In this document: piece by piece, positions 9,276 to 16,540 of the stretch
Position numbering within the stretch: the first letter of the stretch is position 1
Layout of the letters: every line of letters starts with the position of its first letter
Source: Anaeroglomus sp964630775
GTDB lineage: Bacteria > Planctomycetota > Phycisphaerae > Sedimentisphaerales > Anaerohalosphaeraceae
Direction: 5' to 3'
Assembly: GCA_964630775.1 (NCBI GenBank)
Contig: CAZVYY010000005.1
Location: 62,001-126,000 of the forward strand
DNA: 64,000 bases
Translations under genes and position numbers: made by a program
Notes under the pieces: model-generated
What the model was told of the DNA's origin: nothing
Databases searched by the model: none
What the model saw: the letters and a program-made list of their open reading frames with translations, nothing else

Positions 9276-9690
9276 AATTTGGCTTCGTTTGGTAAACAAG
9301 TATAAAGGTAAAGGGGAAAGGGAAAAAGTGAGGAATCCGCCGGGGGCGGAGACTGATTTACACGAAGCTGGAAGCGTCGTCTCCCTTCTGAAATGGCTTC
9401 GTTTTGCAGAATTATTTTTTTGACGGGATTTACGGGATGAACAGGATAAAGGTATATAGATATGTAGGCATATAAGTATGTATGTTTGGGTTTTTTTGGT
9501 GGAAAAGCTTCGAACTGCCGGCTGCCAGCTTCCTGAAAATTGGGTTCGTTTCGTAAAAAAGTGAGAAGGTAAAAGGGAAAGGGCCAAGGTCCAAAGAAAA
9601 GGGTAAAATTGGGTTTGTTTGGTGAACAAGAATGTAAGGATGCAAGGATACACGGATTCAAGAAGGTGGAATTGGGTTCGTTTCGTTTAT
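9276..9690 (+). repeat. TTGGGTTCGTTTCGT-type repeat array (five units)
   Basis: Five related units occur at 9276-9300, 9393-9412, 9538-9565, 9606-9630 and 9669-9690. The core is AATTGGGTTCGTTTCGT or TTTGGCTTCGTTTGGT, often followed by AAACAAG and a GGTAAAGGGGAAAGGG-like purine tract. Read in reverse they encode NEPNF, KRTQF or TNPIL peptides, which is why such regions are often mis-annotated as genes. Confidence 0.7.
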
Positions 9691-9896
9691 TCATGATTGA
9701 TCCTCCTGTATGCCGCTATACCACCTATTATGGCTCCTCTTTAGCCTCTTTCCACTTCTGCCTGTCCTTCCTGAGCAGGCCCTATATATATGTCGGATGG
9801 GGATGAAAAGTTGCTAACAAAATCAGAAATATTTTAAATTGTAAATTGTATAATGTAGATTGATTTTAGAAATTTCAAATTTTATCTATTTTACAG

Positions 9897-9960
9897 CAAG
9901 GGCATGAAGAGAATGAAGATTTAATATAGCTTCAATTGCTTCAAGGGCTTCATGGTGGAA
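9897..9960. repeat. Diverged copy of the CTTCATGGTGA hairpin repeat
   Basis: The segment contains GGGCATGAAGAGAATGAAGA and ends GGGCTTCATGGTGGA, matching the two copies around the GxxExxY gene but with a degenerate left end. Confidence 0.55.
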
Positions 9961-9965
9961 AAAAG

Positions 9966-10136
9966 AACTCAAGAACCCAAGACTACAAGTATACAAGTGT
10001 ACAGGAATACAAGGATACAGGAGTCTGGAATATGAGAATACATGTATGCAAGTGTACAAGTATGCAGGGGTAGGAATTGACGAATTTCGATTGCAGATTG
10101 ATGATTGAGGAAATTTACAATTTTCCATTTTCGAGT
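9966..10136 (+). repeat. Dispersed A-rich/TTTTCGATTTTCC repeat, copy 2
   Basis: A series of 10-base words such as ACAAGTATAC and ACAAGTGTAC is followed by GGAATTGACGAATTTCGATT and GCAGATTGATGATTGAGGAA, then AATTTTCCATTTTCGAG. The second half is about 85-90 percent alike to 18606-18663 by eye. Confidence 0.6.
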
Positions 10137-10199
10137 TTTTATTTTGGGAAATGGTGTTGCAGAATGGAGAGGGAGATTGTATGATTATGGGGCATTTTT

Positions 10200-10289
10200 A
10201 AATCGGTTGTACTGAATAAGTACATTTGTGCCGGACGGCAGCATTTGGAACGGTTTGTGTATCACTATCACAGCCTGATGAAATTTTAA
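10200..10289 (+). pseudogene. Possible C-terminal remnant of an integrase-type transposase
   Basis: The frame ending in TAA at 10287-10289 reads LNKYICAGRQHLERFVYHYH then SLMKF. The spacing of GRQHLERFVYHYH resembles the end of DDE integrase-core transposases, where a GRRHLE-x-YVEYYH-type segment precedes the last helix. No upstream part is visible in frame. Recognition rests on under 30 residues, so this is tentative. Its place just before the foreign-looking methylase cassette would fit an old insertion. Confidence 0.3.
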
Positions 10290-10356
10290 GGGTAGGAGTT
10301 TTTGTATGCATTAAGAACTAAATGAGACGAATTCAAGGATATAGTAAAAAAAATAG

Positions 10357-10384
10357 TTGAGATATTTGAGGTGAAAAGTACAAT
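10357..10384 (+). promoter_or_regulatory. Candidate sigma70-type promoter of the methylase-HerA-NurA cassette
   Basis: TTGAGA (10357-10362), a 16-base spacer and TACAAT (10379-10384) closely match the -35/-10 consensus, 49 bases before the methylase ATG. The surrounding DNA is A+T-rich, so chance matches are more likely than elsewhere. Confidence 0.45.
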
Positions 10385-10433
10385 ATTAAGAAATTCGGTA
10401 AAAAACAGCAGATATATTATTCTAAGCTAATCT

Positions 10434-11237
10434 ATGAATCGCATAAAAGTAATTAGGTACCCTGGTAGCAAATATCGGTTTTTAGATTTTCTTTTACCTT
10501 ATCTTCCCGACAGGAAAGAACTCTCCGGTAATTTTGTAGAGCCATTTGTTGGGGGAGGTGCTGTTTTTTTTGCGATTAATCCTTATAAAGCAATCTTATC
10601 TGACATCAATTCAATTCTTATTGATTTATACAGAGGACTTAAAAGAGACCCTTTGAAAGTATGGCAGATATATAAACAGTTTCCGGCAACAAAGGCTGCG
10701 TATTACAAGATCCGAAATACGGAGGAAAAAAGGGACCTATACTACAAGGCAGCAAAAACTTTATTTCTCAATAGAACTTGTTTTAAGGGAATGTGGAGGC
10801 AAAATTCGAGCGGACAATTTAATGTAGGGTATGGAGGACAAGATAGACGATGGGTTATCAATGAAAACTCTCTTGTTGAAGTATCAAGGGTGTTACGAAA
10901 GGCTAAATTAAGAGCATGCGACTTTGAAGCGACGATATCAGAGTGCAAGACAGGAGATTTTCTGTTTTTGGATCCACCCTACAAGCCCGGGTTAAAAGAT
11001 CTTAATCTATTTCATTATGTGTTTGAAAAGTTTACCTTCGAAGACCATAAGAGATTGGCAAATGTTTTAAAAGCAGCGACGCGTCGGAATGTAAGATGGG
11101 CAATGACAACAACGTCTCATCACGACATTCTGAGTTTATTTAAAAAAAATCGCATAATACCTTTTGTCAAAGGTACTGGTACAATGCCGGGAATTATAGA
11201 CAATAAAACAGGTGAGGTTCTTATATGTAACTACTAG
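10434..11237 (+). CDS. Dam-type (D12 class) DNA adenine-N6 methyltransferase
   Basis: The 267-residue enzyme transfers a methyl group from S-adenosylmethionine to N6 of adenine in DNA. The start MNRIKVIRYPGSKYRFLDFL is the family's N-terminal motif. The SAM-binding motif FVEPFVGGG lies at residues 34-42. The middle FLNRTCFKGMWRQNSSGQFN matches the Dam-family NRTCFNGLYRxN segment, and the catalytic DPPY is at residues 180-183. Order FVGGG then DPPY marks the alpha class. The specificity region is short. No good Shine-Dalgarno precedes the ATG. It is followed after 11 bases by the HerA gene, with A+T-rich codon use unlike the flanking genes. This suggests acquisition as a unit and a modification role in a restriction-like system (inference). 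Confidence 0.93.
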   Translation: MNRIKVIRYPGSKYRFLDFLLPYLPDRKELSGNFVEPFVGGGAVFFAINPYKAILSDINSILIDLYRGLKRDPLKVWQIYKQFPATKAAYYKIRNTEEKRDLYYKAAKTLFLNRTCFKGMWRQNSSGQFNVGYGGQDRRWVINENSLVEVSRVLRKAKLRACDFEATISECKTGDFLFLDPPYKPGLKDLNLFHYVFEKFTFEDHKRLANVLKAATRRNVRWAMTTTSHHDILSLFKKNRIIPFVKGTGTMPGIIDNKTGEVLICNY

Positions 11238-11248
11238 GAGGCTTTGGA

Positions 11249-13213
11249 ATGAAAAAATTTCTCGAAGAAGCAGCGAATCAAAATCACCCACTAAGGGCAC
11301 TGAAGGGATTTATCGAAAAGGAAGAAGCTTTTGAAAAAAGCAAACAGTATGAGCAAATGCGTTTTGTTGGTTATGTTCTTGAGATAGGATACGATGAAAT
11401 AACGATTATAACCAGTGACCCTTATAAAGTAGCAGTTGGAGGAATTCCGAGAAATTCATTGTTGATTATGTGTCCCTCGTCTTTTGACAGCAATAAGGCT
11501 TCGATTCCGCCTCATTTTACACTATTGAGAGTATTAGACGCAGCACCTACCCCGCTATCAGGGGAAGTGCAACAAACATACTTTGAACTGCAAAAGAAGT
11601 CAATGCCGGAATTAGATATATTCACACAAAGTGAATTACAGTGGGGAGCGTTAAAAACGGGTGTTCTTGGAATGTTCTATCCTCACCCCGAAAAAACCGA
11701 TACGATAGAATTTTCTGGTGACTTGAATAATTTTGTTAGTGCTCATAAATATAAGATATATGCTCCAGATGACACCTTATTAAATCTGGTTAGTAATTCG
11801 CTTGTGCCTGAAGATAATAGATTTATGGTAGGCAAATTGAGATTGACCGAATGCAGATTGCCCCTGCCGAATACAAAGCAGCCTGATGTTGATATTTATG
11901 TATCGACGACTGATTTTATGGGGGCGCGAACTGCCATGTTTGGCAAAACGCGTTTAGGAAAAAGCAATGTCGTTAAATTAATTGTGCAAAGCATAATCGA
12001 AACAACAAAAGAAACAAAAAATGTTGGACAGATAATATTTGATATAAATGGAGAATATGCAAACGATAATCCACAAGACGATAATAAGTCAATTGCGAGC
12101 ATATACCCTGAAATATGTGTTGTGTATGCATTAACAAAAAAAGAGGCCACTAAATCCAAGCCATTGAAGCTTGATTTTTATGAGCATACAAGCAGTTCTC
12201 ATCGTATTCTTGCAACACTATTGCAAGAAGCTGGTCGTTCTTCAATCTATGTCGAAAGATTTCTTTCTGTCGAGATCCCTATCTTAGAAAAACTAAAAGA
12301 TATGCCTCAGAATGAAAAACTTAGGGCGAAAAGAAAAATACTACTTTATTGGGCAATATTAAAAAAAGCAGGTTTTGATGTTAACGAAGAAAAATTAAAG
12401 AGCAAGATGGATATTAATCCAAATCTAAACGATAAATCTATGGAAAAAGTATTTGGTAATGAGAAGGCAAAGTGGTCTACGATTAATTCACTTGATCATC
12501 TAATATCTTTTTTTGAAAAGGTTATTGATGCCGATAGAAGCGAAAAACTGCCAAGTTCATCAACAGGAAAAACTTTATTTGATGCCGATGATGAAGCATT
12601 ATTTGGCTTCTTGAAACCAACATCGACTATTGGGGCTGGTCCGGCGCTACTCCAAAGTTACAGGAAGTATCATGATATAAAAGCAGGTAATTTTGTTGAA
12701 GAGATACTGTCTGAGCTTGATAAGGGAATGACTGTAATTTTAGATCTTGGTAATGCGAATGAAGAAGTGATGCAGTATTTTTCCAGAGAATTATCTTTGG
12801 CGGTGTTTAGACACCAAACAACTAAATTCACAAGTAATAGTTTGGGTAATCACTATATTCAACTTTATTTTGAAGAAGCTCATAACCTATTTAAAGATAA
12901 TGATAATAGTGACGATACGGCTATTTACAGACGATTTGCAAAAGAGGGTGCAAAATATCATATAGGAATGGTCTATTCAACACAATCTCCAACAACAATA
13001 AACACAGATCTTTTGGCTCAAACTGAGAACTTCTTTGTTGCTCATTTAGCATCACAAGATGATGTTAATAGACTTGCAAAGGTGAATGTTGCGTATGATA
13101 GTCTCAAAGAAGATATCCTTAGGGCTAAAACGCAAGGGTATATAAGGATGTTGACTCGCTCACATCGTTTTGTGGTTTCAATGCAAGCAAAACGATTTAG
13201 TCCTGTTCAGTAG
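11249..13213 (+). CDS. HerA-like DNA translocase ATPase
   Basis: The 654-residue protein belongs to the HerA/FtsK-type hexameric P-loop motors. An N-terminal beta-rich HAS-barrel-like region (about 35-110) is followed by the Walker A segment GKTRLGKS at residues 232-239. Walker B is LYFEEAH at about 539-545, with an adjacent acidic pair. A sensor-like YSTQSPTTIN segment and the AHLASQDDVNRLAK region resemble the HerA C-terminus, which ends in a basic tail QAKRFSPVQ. HerA proteins pump DNA and usually work with the nuclease NurA, and a NurA-like gene follows after 14 bases. GGAGG lies 8-12 bases before the ATG. Bacterial HerA outside archaea is mainly found in anti-phage systems. Confident family call; biological role inferred. 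Confidence 0.93.
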   Translation: MKKFLEEAANQNHPLRALKGFIEKEEAFEKSKQYEQMRFVGYVLEIGYDEITIITSDPYKVAVGGIPRNSLLIMCPSSFDSNKASIPPHFTLLRVLDAAPTPLSGEVQQTYFELQKKSMPELDIFTQSELQWGALKTGVLGMFYPHPEKTDTIEFSGDLNNFVSAHKYKIYAPDDTLLNLVSNSLVPEDNRFMVGKLRLTECRLPLPNTKQPDVDIYVSTTDFMGARTAMFGKTRLGKSNVVKLIVQSIIETTKETKNVGQIIFDINGEYANDNPQDDNKSIASIYPEICVVYALTKKEATKSKPLKLDFYEHTSSSHRILATLLQEAGRSSIYVERFLSVEIPILEKLKDMPQNEKLRAKRKILLYWAILKKAGFDVNEEKLKSKMDINPNLNDKSMEKVFGNEKAKWSTINSLDHLISFFEKVIDADRSEKLPSSSTGKTLFDADDEALFGFLKPTSTIGAGPALLQSYRKYHDIKAGNFVEEILSELDKGMTVILDLGNANEEVMQYFSRELSLAVFRHQTTKFTSNSLGNHYIQLYFEEAHNLFKDNDNSDDTAIYRRFAKEGAKYHIGMVYSTQSPTTINTDLLAQTENFFVAHLASQDDVNRLAKVNVAYDSLKEDILRAKTQGYIRMLTRSHRFVVSMQAKRFSPVQ

Positions 13214-13227
13214 AAGGGGGAGGATGT

Positions 13228-14553
13228 ATGCCATATCAACAGACAAATCGGATGCCGGGAGAACGAGCAAGCAAGATTGGTCATTTAGAAGTCATTCAAA
13301 GTCCATTGGTTCAAAAATTATGCCAGAATTTTCAAGACCCTGAGCATCTGCCAATCGTTGCGCAAACAAAATGGCAGTCTCTGCCTGAAAATGGGAAAGA
13401 ACAGAAGATAATTTTTTCATCAGATGGCTCTATCCAAGTGATTGAAAATCGACAGCCTCCTCATAAGGCAATCGCTTTTGTGAAAACAGTCTTGTTCAAA
13501 GTAGATCAATATGCTCTTTCAAAGCTCGACAATGAAACACCTAATCCATTTGCTATTCGCGACATAATGAAAGATTCGGCCTTGTTTCACTCTACTGCAT
13601 TTCCTTTGCGGCATGTTGTTGTGCCGGGGAAATCCACATATCATGCAGTCAGGGGAATCATTTATGAATCGATCAAAGATAAAGGGTTAAATGGAGCTTT
13701 AGATGGGGCTATGATGGATACACTAAAATGGATAGCTTTTGAAAAATGGGCTTCTGCTCCTAAACAAAAGCTTGAAGAATTTGGTTGCCCGCATTGCCAT
13801 GATAATGTTGCAACTTTGCCTTATGACCAAGAAAAAGGCATTTGTCCTGGGTGTAAGAATGAAATATACATAACAGATATGTTTGGGCTTCATCTGAATA
13901 TGAAGGACGATTATGCGCCAACTCAAGTGGCTTCTGACTATATGTCTGTATCCGAAACATTGATGATATTTACTCCGATCAAATATTTCTGGGAGAATAA
14001 CAAAGAAGCATTAAAAAATTGCCTTCTTGTTAAAGACGGGCCATTATCGCTTAGAGCAACATTAGCAAAAATGGCTGCACCGATAAGAAGATTTTTTGAT
14101 TATGCCAAACAAAATGGTGTTGAAGTTGCAATGATTGGGCAAGAAAAATCAGGGGCATTTTATGATCATTTGCAATTAATAGGGAAAAACGCTCCAAATT
14201 ACTCAATATTCATACCAGATAATAACTATATACGGGATGAAATACAACATTCAAATCTAAACGGTGTTTACGGTAGAGACACTAATTATGGGGCAAAAAC
14301 ATTCATAAAATACAATGACTACCATAAGATGGTTATAAATATTCCAACAGGCAAAAAGGGGGAATATGTAGAAAATCCTTCTTTGACAAATTTGATTGCG
14401 ATAGAAAAGATTGCAGCGACATTGCCAAAAATATTGAGCAATCGTTTTGAAGGGGCATTATTGCCTGTTGAACTTGCTAATGGAATAGCGTCTTTATCTA
14501 CATATCCTTCGGCAAAAGTATTGGAGTTGTTTTCAACAAAGAAAGAAAGTTAA
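13228..14553 (+). CDS. NurA-like nuclease with internal zinc ribbon
   Basis: The 441-residue protein carries the marks of the NurA nuclease fold. The first is FSSDGS, with the putative metal-binding Asp66. The second is LVKDGPLSLRA, with Asp270. The third is AMIGQEKSGAFYDHL, with Lys307, all in the usual order. Between the first two is a zinc ribbon: CPHC at 187-190 and CPGC at 206-209. The HerA neighbour supports the call, since NurA normally binds the HerA hexamer and cuts the DNA fed to it. A GGGGGAGGA ribosome-binding site precedes the ATG. Codon use is A+T-rich like the two upstream genes. Assignment rests on motifs and context; a distant DUF with the same fold is possible. Confidence 0.8.
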   Translation: MPYQQTNRMPGERASKIGHLEVIQSPLVQKLCQNFQDPEHLPIVAQTKWQSLPENGKEQKIIFSSDGSIQVIENRQPPHKAIAFVKTVLFKVDQYALSKLDNETPNPFAIRDIMKDSALFHSTAFPLRHVVVPGKSTYHAVRGIIYESIKDKGLNGALDGAMMDTLKWIAFEKWASAPKQKLEEFGCPHCHDNVATLPYDQEKGICPGCKNEIYITDMFGLHLNMKDDYAPTQVASDYMSVSETLMIFTPIKYFWENNKEALKNCLLVKDGPLSLRATLAKMAAPIRRFFDYAKQNGVEVAMIGQEKSGAFYDHLQLIGKNAPNYSIFIPDNNYIRDEIQHSNLNGVYGRDTNYGAKTFIKYNDYHKMVINIPTGKKGEYVENPSLTNLIAIEKIAATLPKILSNRFEGALLPVELANGIASLSTYPSAKVLELFSTKKES

Positions 14554-14559
14554 ACTTAC

Positions 14560-14586
14560 CAGTTATTCGGAATTTCCGAATGACTG
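14560..14586. terminator. Inverted repeat closing the methylase-HerA-NurA cassette
   Basis: CAGT-T-ATTCGGAA-T-TTCCGAAT-G-ACTG folds into an almost perfect 13-pair hairpin starting 7 bases after the NurA stop. There is no long T-tract, so it may be a processing hairpin, a weak terminator or the boundary of the transferred block. Confidence 0.45.
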
Positions 14587-14644
14587 CTTCTGATGGAAAG
14601 GCATCTGTATTTCCTCAGTTCTCTCTGTGGCAAAGAAGGGGATT

Positions 14645-16183
14645 TCAGGAATATACCACGTTGCGGATCGTGGCTTCGTCGGCTTCGCGGCCGGTGTAGA
14701 TGCGGTATTGGGCGATGGCCTGGCGGATGAACATTTCAGTGCCGTTGACGACGCGGCAGCCTGCGGCGGCGGCTTCTTTGAGGAATCGCGTTTCGCGCGG
14801 GGTGTAGATGGTGTCGAAGGCGGTCATGTGGGGTTTGAACCATTCTGCCGGCAGGGGCGATGCGTCCACATTGGGGGCCATGCCGATGCTGGTGCAGTTG
14901 ATGACGATATCGGCGTCGAGAGAGGCCAGCGTCTCGAGGCCTGCACTGCGGCAGCGGTATTCTTCGGCCAGGTGTCTGGCCTTGCTTTCGGTGCGGTTAT
15001 AGATGGTCACTTCGGCGCCGGCATCGACCAGCCCGGCCACGACTGCCCGCGAGACTCCGCCGGCCCCGATGACGGCGGCCTTCTTGCTGTGGAGCTGGTG
15101 GCGTTCGATGCCGAGTGCCTCCGTCAGGGCGTCCATCGCCCCGATGTAGTCGGTGTTATAGGCGGTAATGATTCCATTACATCCGATTTTGAGCGTATTG
15201 GCGGCCCCGATGGTCACGGCCAGCGGCTCGACGTATTCGCCCTTGCCGCTGACATAGTTGATCGCGTGGGTCTTGTGGGGGATGGTGACGCTGAAGCCGG
15301 CGAAGTTCATCCACGGCCTGCGGAGCACGTTGTCGAGGAATGCGTCCAGCCCCTCGCGTTCATCCTGCACCCAGAAGGGCAGATACAGGGCGTTGAGGTT
15401 GTCTTTGGTAAAGCAGGCGTTGAAGACGGCCGGGCTGAGCGAGTGGCCGACCGGGTCGCCGATGACGCCGAGGATATCGGTGCGGGCGTTGATGCTGTCC
15501 CAGCGGAAGGATTGGCGGAGTTTGCGGACAGACCACTGGCCGGGCGCGGTGGCCTGCTGGTCGTCGAGTGCGGCGAAGGTCAGGAAGGCACCGAGCTTTT
15601 TGGCCAGGATGCGGCTGATGGCACCGGCCGGACCCATCGCGAAGGTGATGGTGTCGGCGTCCTTGTCCTTGAGCAGGTCGAAGGCGGCAAAGCAATCGTT
15701 GATGTGTCTGGCGGTGTAGATGAGCTTGGGGATTGCCTGCGGGCAAGCCGTGCGGATGGATTCGTACAGCAGCGGCAGGTCGTCGAAGGTGCCCTCGAAC
15801 TGGTGGGCCGACAGAATCAGCCGGGTCTGGGGGCGGGCGGCCAGGGCTGCGAGAATGGCCGCTTTGGCGGGGCCGGTGAAGTTGGCGAATTCGCAATCGA
15901 CGAATTCGACGCCGGCGGTGATGGCTTCGACGAGGATTTTGGTTCGGATTTTCTGCGACCAGGTGCCGATGCCGCCTTCGGCCATGTCCCGACAGGTCAG
16001 GATGGTCGGCAGGTGGGTCTGGCGGGCGGCCGCGAGGATGGGGGCGACGGCTTCGGGGGTCAGGTTGTCGAGATAATCGACCCGCAATTCGAGCATCTCG
16101 GCGCCGGCCTGGGAGGCCTCGGCGAGCCGCTGCTCGAACTGCGATAAATTCCGTCCAGAAATAGAAACTGCCAGATAAGTCAT
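14645..16183 (-). CDS. aroDE: Bifunctional 3-dehydroquinate dehydratase / shikimate dehydrogenase
   Basis: One 512-residue polypeptide carries two consecutive shikimate-pathway steps. Residues 1-225 are a type I (Schiff-base) dehydroquinase: early barrel strand ELRVDYLDN, His127 in SAHQFEG and the Schiff-base Lys153 in PKLIYTARH. Residues about 236-512 are shikimate dehydrogenase: GVIGDPVGHSLSPAVFN substrate motif, FSVTIPHKTHAI with the catalytic Lys, AYNTDYIGAM, and the NADP-binding AVIGAGGVSRAVVAG and IYNRTESKA. AroD-AroE fusions occur in plants and some bacteria, including planctomycetes and chlamydiae. The start codon lies in the loop of a 13-bp hairpin, suggesting translational control. 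Confidence 0.96.
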   Translation of the reverse strand: MTYLAVSISGRNLSQFEQRLAEASQAGAEMLELRVDYLDNLTPEAVAPILAAARQTHLPTILTCRDMAEGGIGTWSQKIRTKILVEAITAGVEFVDCEFANFTGPAKAAILAALAARPQTRLILSAHQFEGTFDDLPLLYESIRTACPQAIPKLIYTARHINDCFAAFDLLKDKDADTITFAMGPAGAISRILAKKLGAFLTFAALDDQQATAPGQWSVRKLRQSFRWDSINARTDILGVIGDPVGHSLSPAVFNACFTKDNLNALYLPFWVQDEREGLDAFLDNVLRRPWMNFAGFSVTIPHKTHAINYVSGKGEYVEPLAVTIGAANTLKIGCNGIITAYNTDYIGAMDALTEALGIERHQLHSKKAAVIGAGGVSRAVVAGLVDAGAEVTIYNRTESKARHLAEEYRCRSAGLETLASLDADIVINCTSIGMAPNVDASPLPAEWFKPHMTAFDTIYTPRETRFLKEAAAAGCRVVNGTEMFIRQAIAQYRIYTGREADEATIRNVVYS

Positions 16184-16204
16184 ATCTCAAACTTATCTGG
16201 CAGT
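16167..16204 (-). promoter_or_regulatory. 13-bp perfect hairpin enclosing the aroDE start codon
   Basis: ACTGCCAGATAAG (16167-16179) and CTTATCTGGCAGT (16192-16204) are exact inverse complements. On the aroDE transcript the upstream arm is in the leader, the 12-base loop holds the GAG/AUG region, and the downstream arm encodes codons 2-6. The arrangement could expose or hide the start site. It could also be the tail hairpin of the upstream small gene, though no T-run follows. Confidence 0.6.
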
Positions 16205-16229
16205 GTGCGAAACTTCAAGCAAAAAAGGG

Positions 16230-16442
16230 TTATGCCTTCTTTTCGGCTCCCTTATCTCCCTTGTCGCATCCTTTATCACCACCGCAGCCTTCTTTGTTTT
16301 CTTTGTTGCAGCCTTTATCTTTATTTTCTTTCTGGCAGGTGCCGTCGTCTTTCTTACAGCCGCCTTCTTTGGGACAAGCAGCCATCGCAGATGTTCCAGC
16401 AACCATCACCGCCACCAGCATTGTAATCAGCCAAGTTCTCAT
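16230..16442 (-). CDS. Small exported Cys/Lys-rich protein
   Basis: A 70-residue product with a clear signal peptide (hydrophobic core then GTSAMAA) and a mature part made almost only of Lys, Asp, Glu, Gly and Cys: CPKEGGCKKDDGTC, then GCNKENKEGC and GCGGDKGC. Eight mature Cys residues in CxxxxxC-type spacing suggest metal binding or disulfide exchange outside the cytoplasm, but no family was recognised. AGGAG lies 8 bases before the ATG, which supports this frame over the overlapping one. The next gene upstream encodes a thioredoxin-fold protein whose N-terminus has similar composition, so the two may work together. Confidence 0.7.
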   Translation of the reverse strand: MRTWLITMLVAVMVAGTSAMAACPKEGGCKKDDGTCQKENKDKGCNKENKEGCGGDKGCDKGDKGAEKKA

Positions 16443-16540
16443 TGTTCAATCTCCTAATTTTAGGGGTTTAATATCAAAAGATACATCTCTTTTGTTGTTG
16501 ACTCTACGGATACTATACTTAATAAGTTCAGTATCCAGTA

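Larger units (their letters stand above)
9046..10433. other. 1.4-kb gene-poor, repeat-rich spacer
   Basis: No convincing intact gene is present. Open frames here are short and encode repetitive peptides such as NEPNF and TKRTQF, produced by translating intergenic repeats. The stretch holds a tandem repeat array (9276-9690), a hairpin repeat copy (9897-9960), an A-rich dispersed repeat (9966-10136), a possible transposase remnant (10200-10289) and a promoter candidate for the following cassette (10357-10384). Base composition becomes strongly A+T-rich from about 9800 onward. Confidence 0.7.

Noticed and set aside
9276..9690. CRISPR array
   Set aside because: Units are irregularly spaced, imperfect and not separated by uniform spacers; no cas genes in the window.
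9110..9694. Minus-strand open frame of 194 codons with NEPNF/KRTQF peptides
   Set aside because: Product of translating the tandem intergenic repeat; other frames read equally repetitive peptides.
14627..16147. Plus-strand open frame of 506 codons
   Set aside because: Antisense shadow of aroDE; Gly/Asp/Val-rich and without motifs.
16193..16402. Alternative minus-strand frame of 69 codons, Lys/Ala-rich
   Set aside because: Overlaps the 70-residue Cys-rich protein, which has a signal peptide and a good ribosome site in the competing frame.
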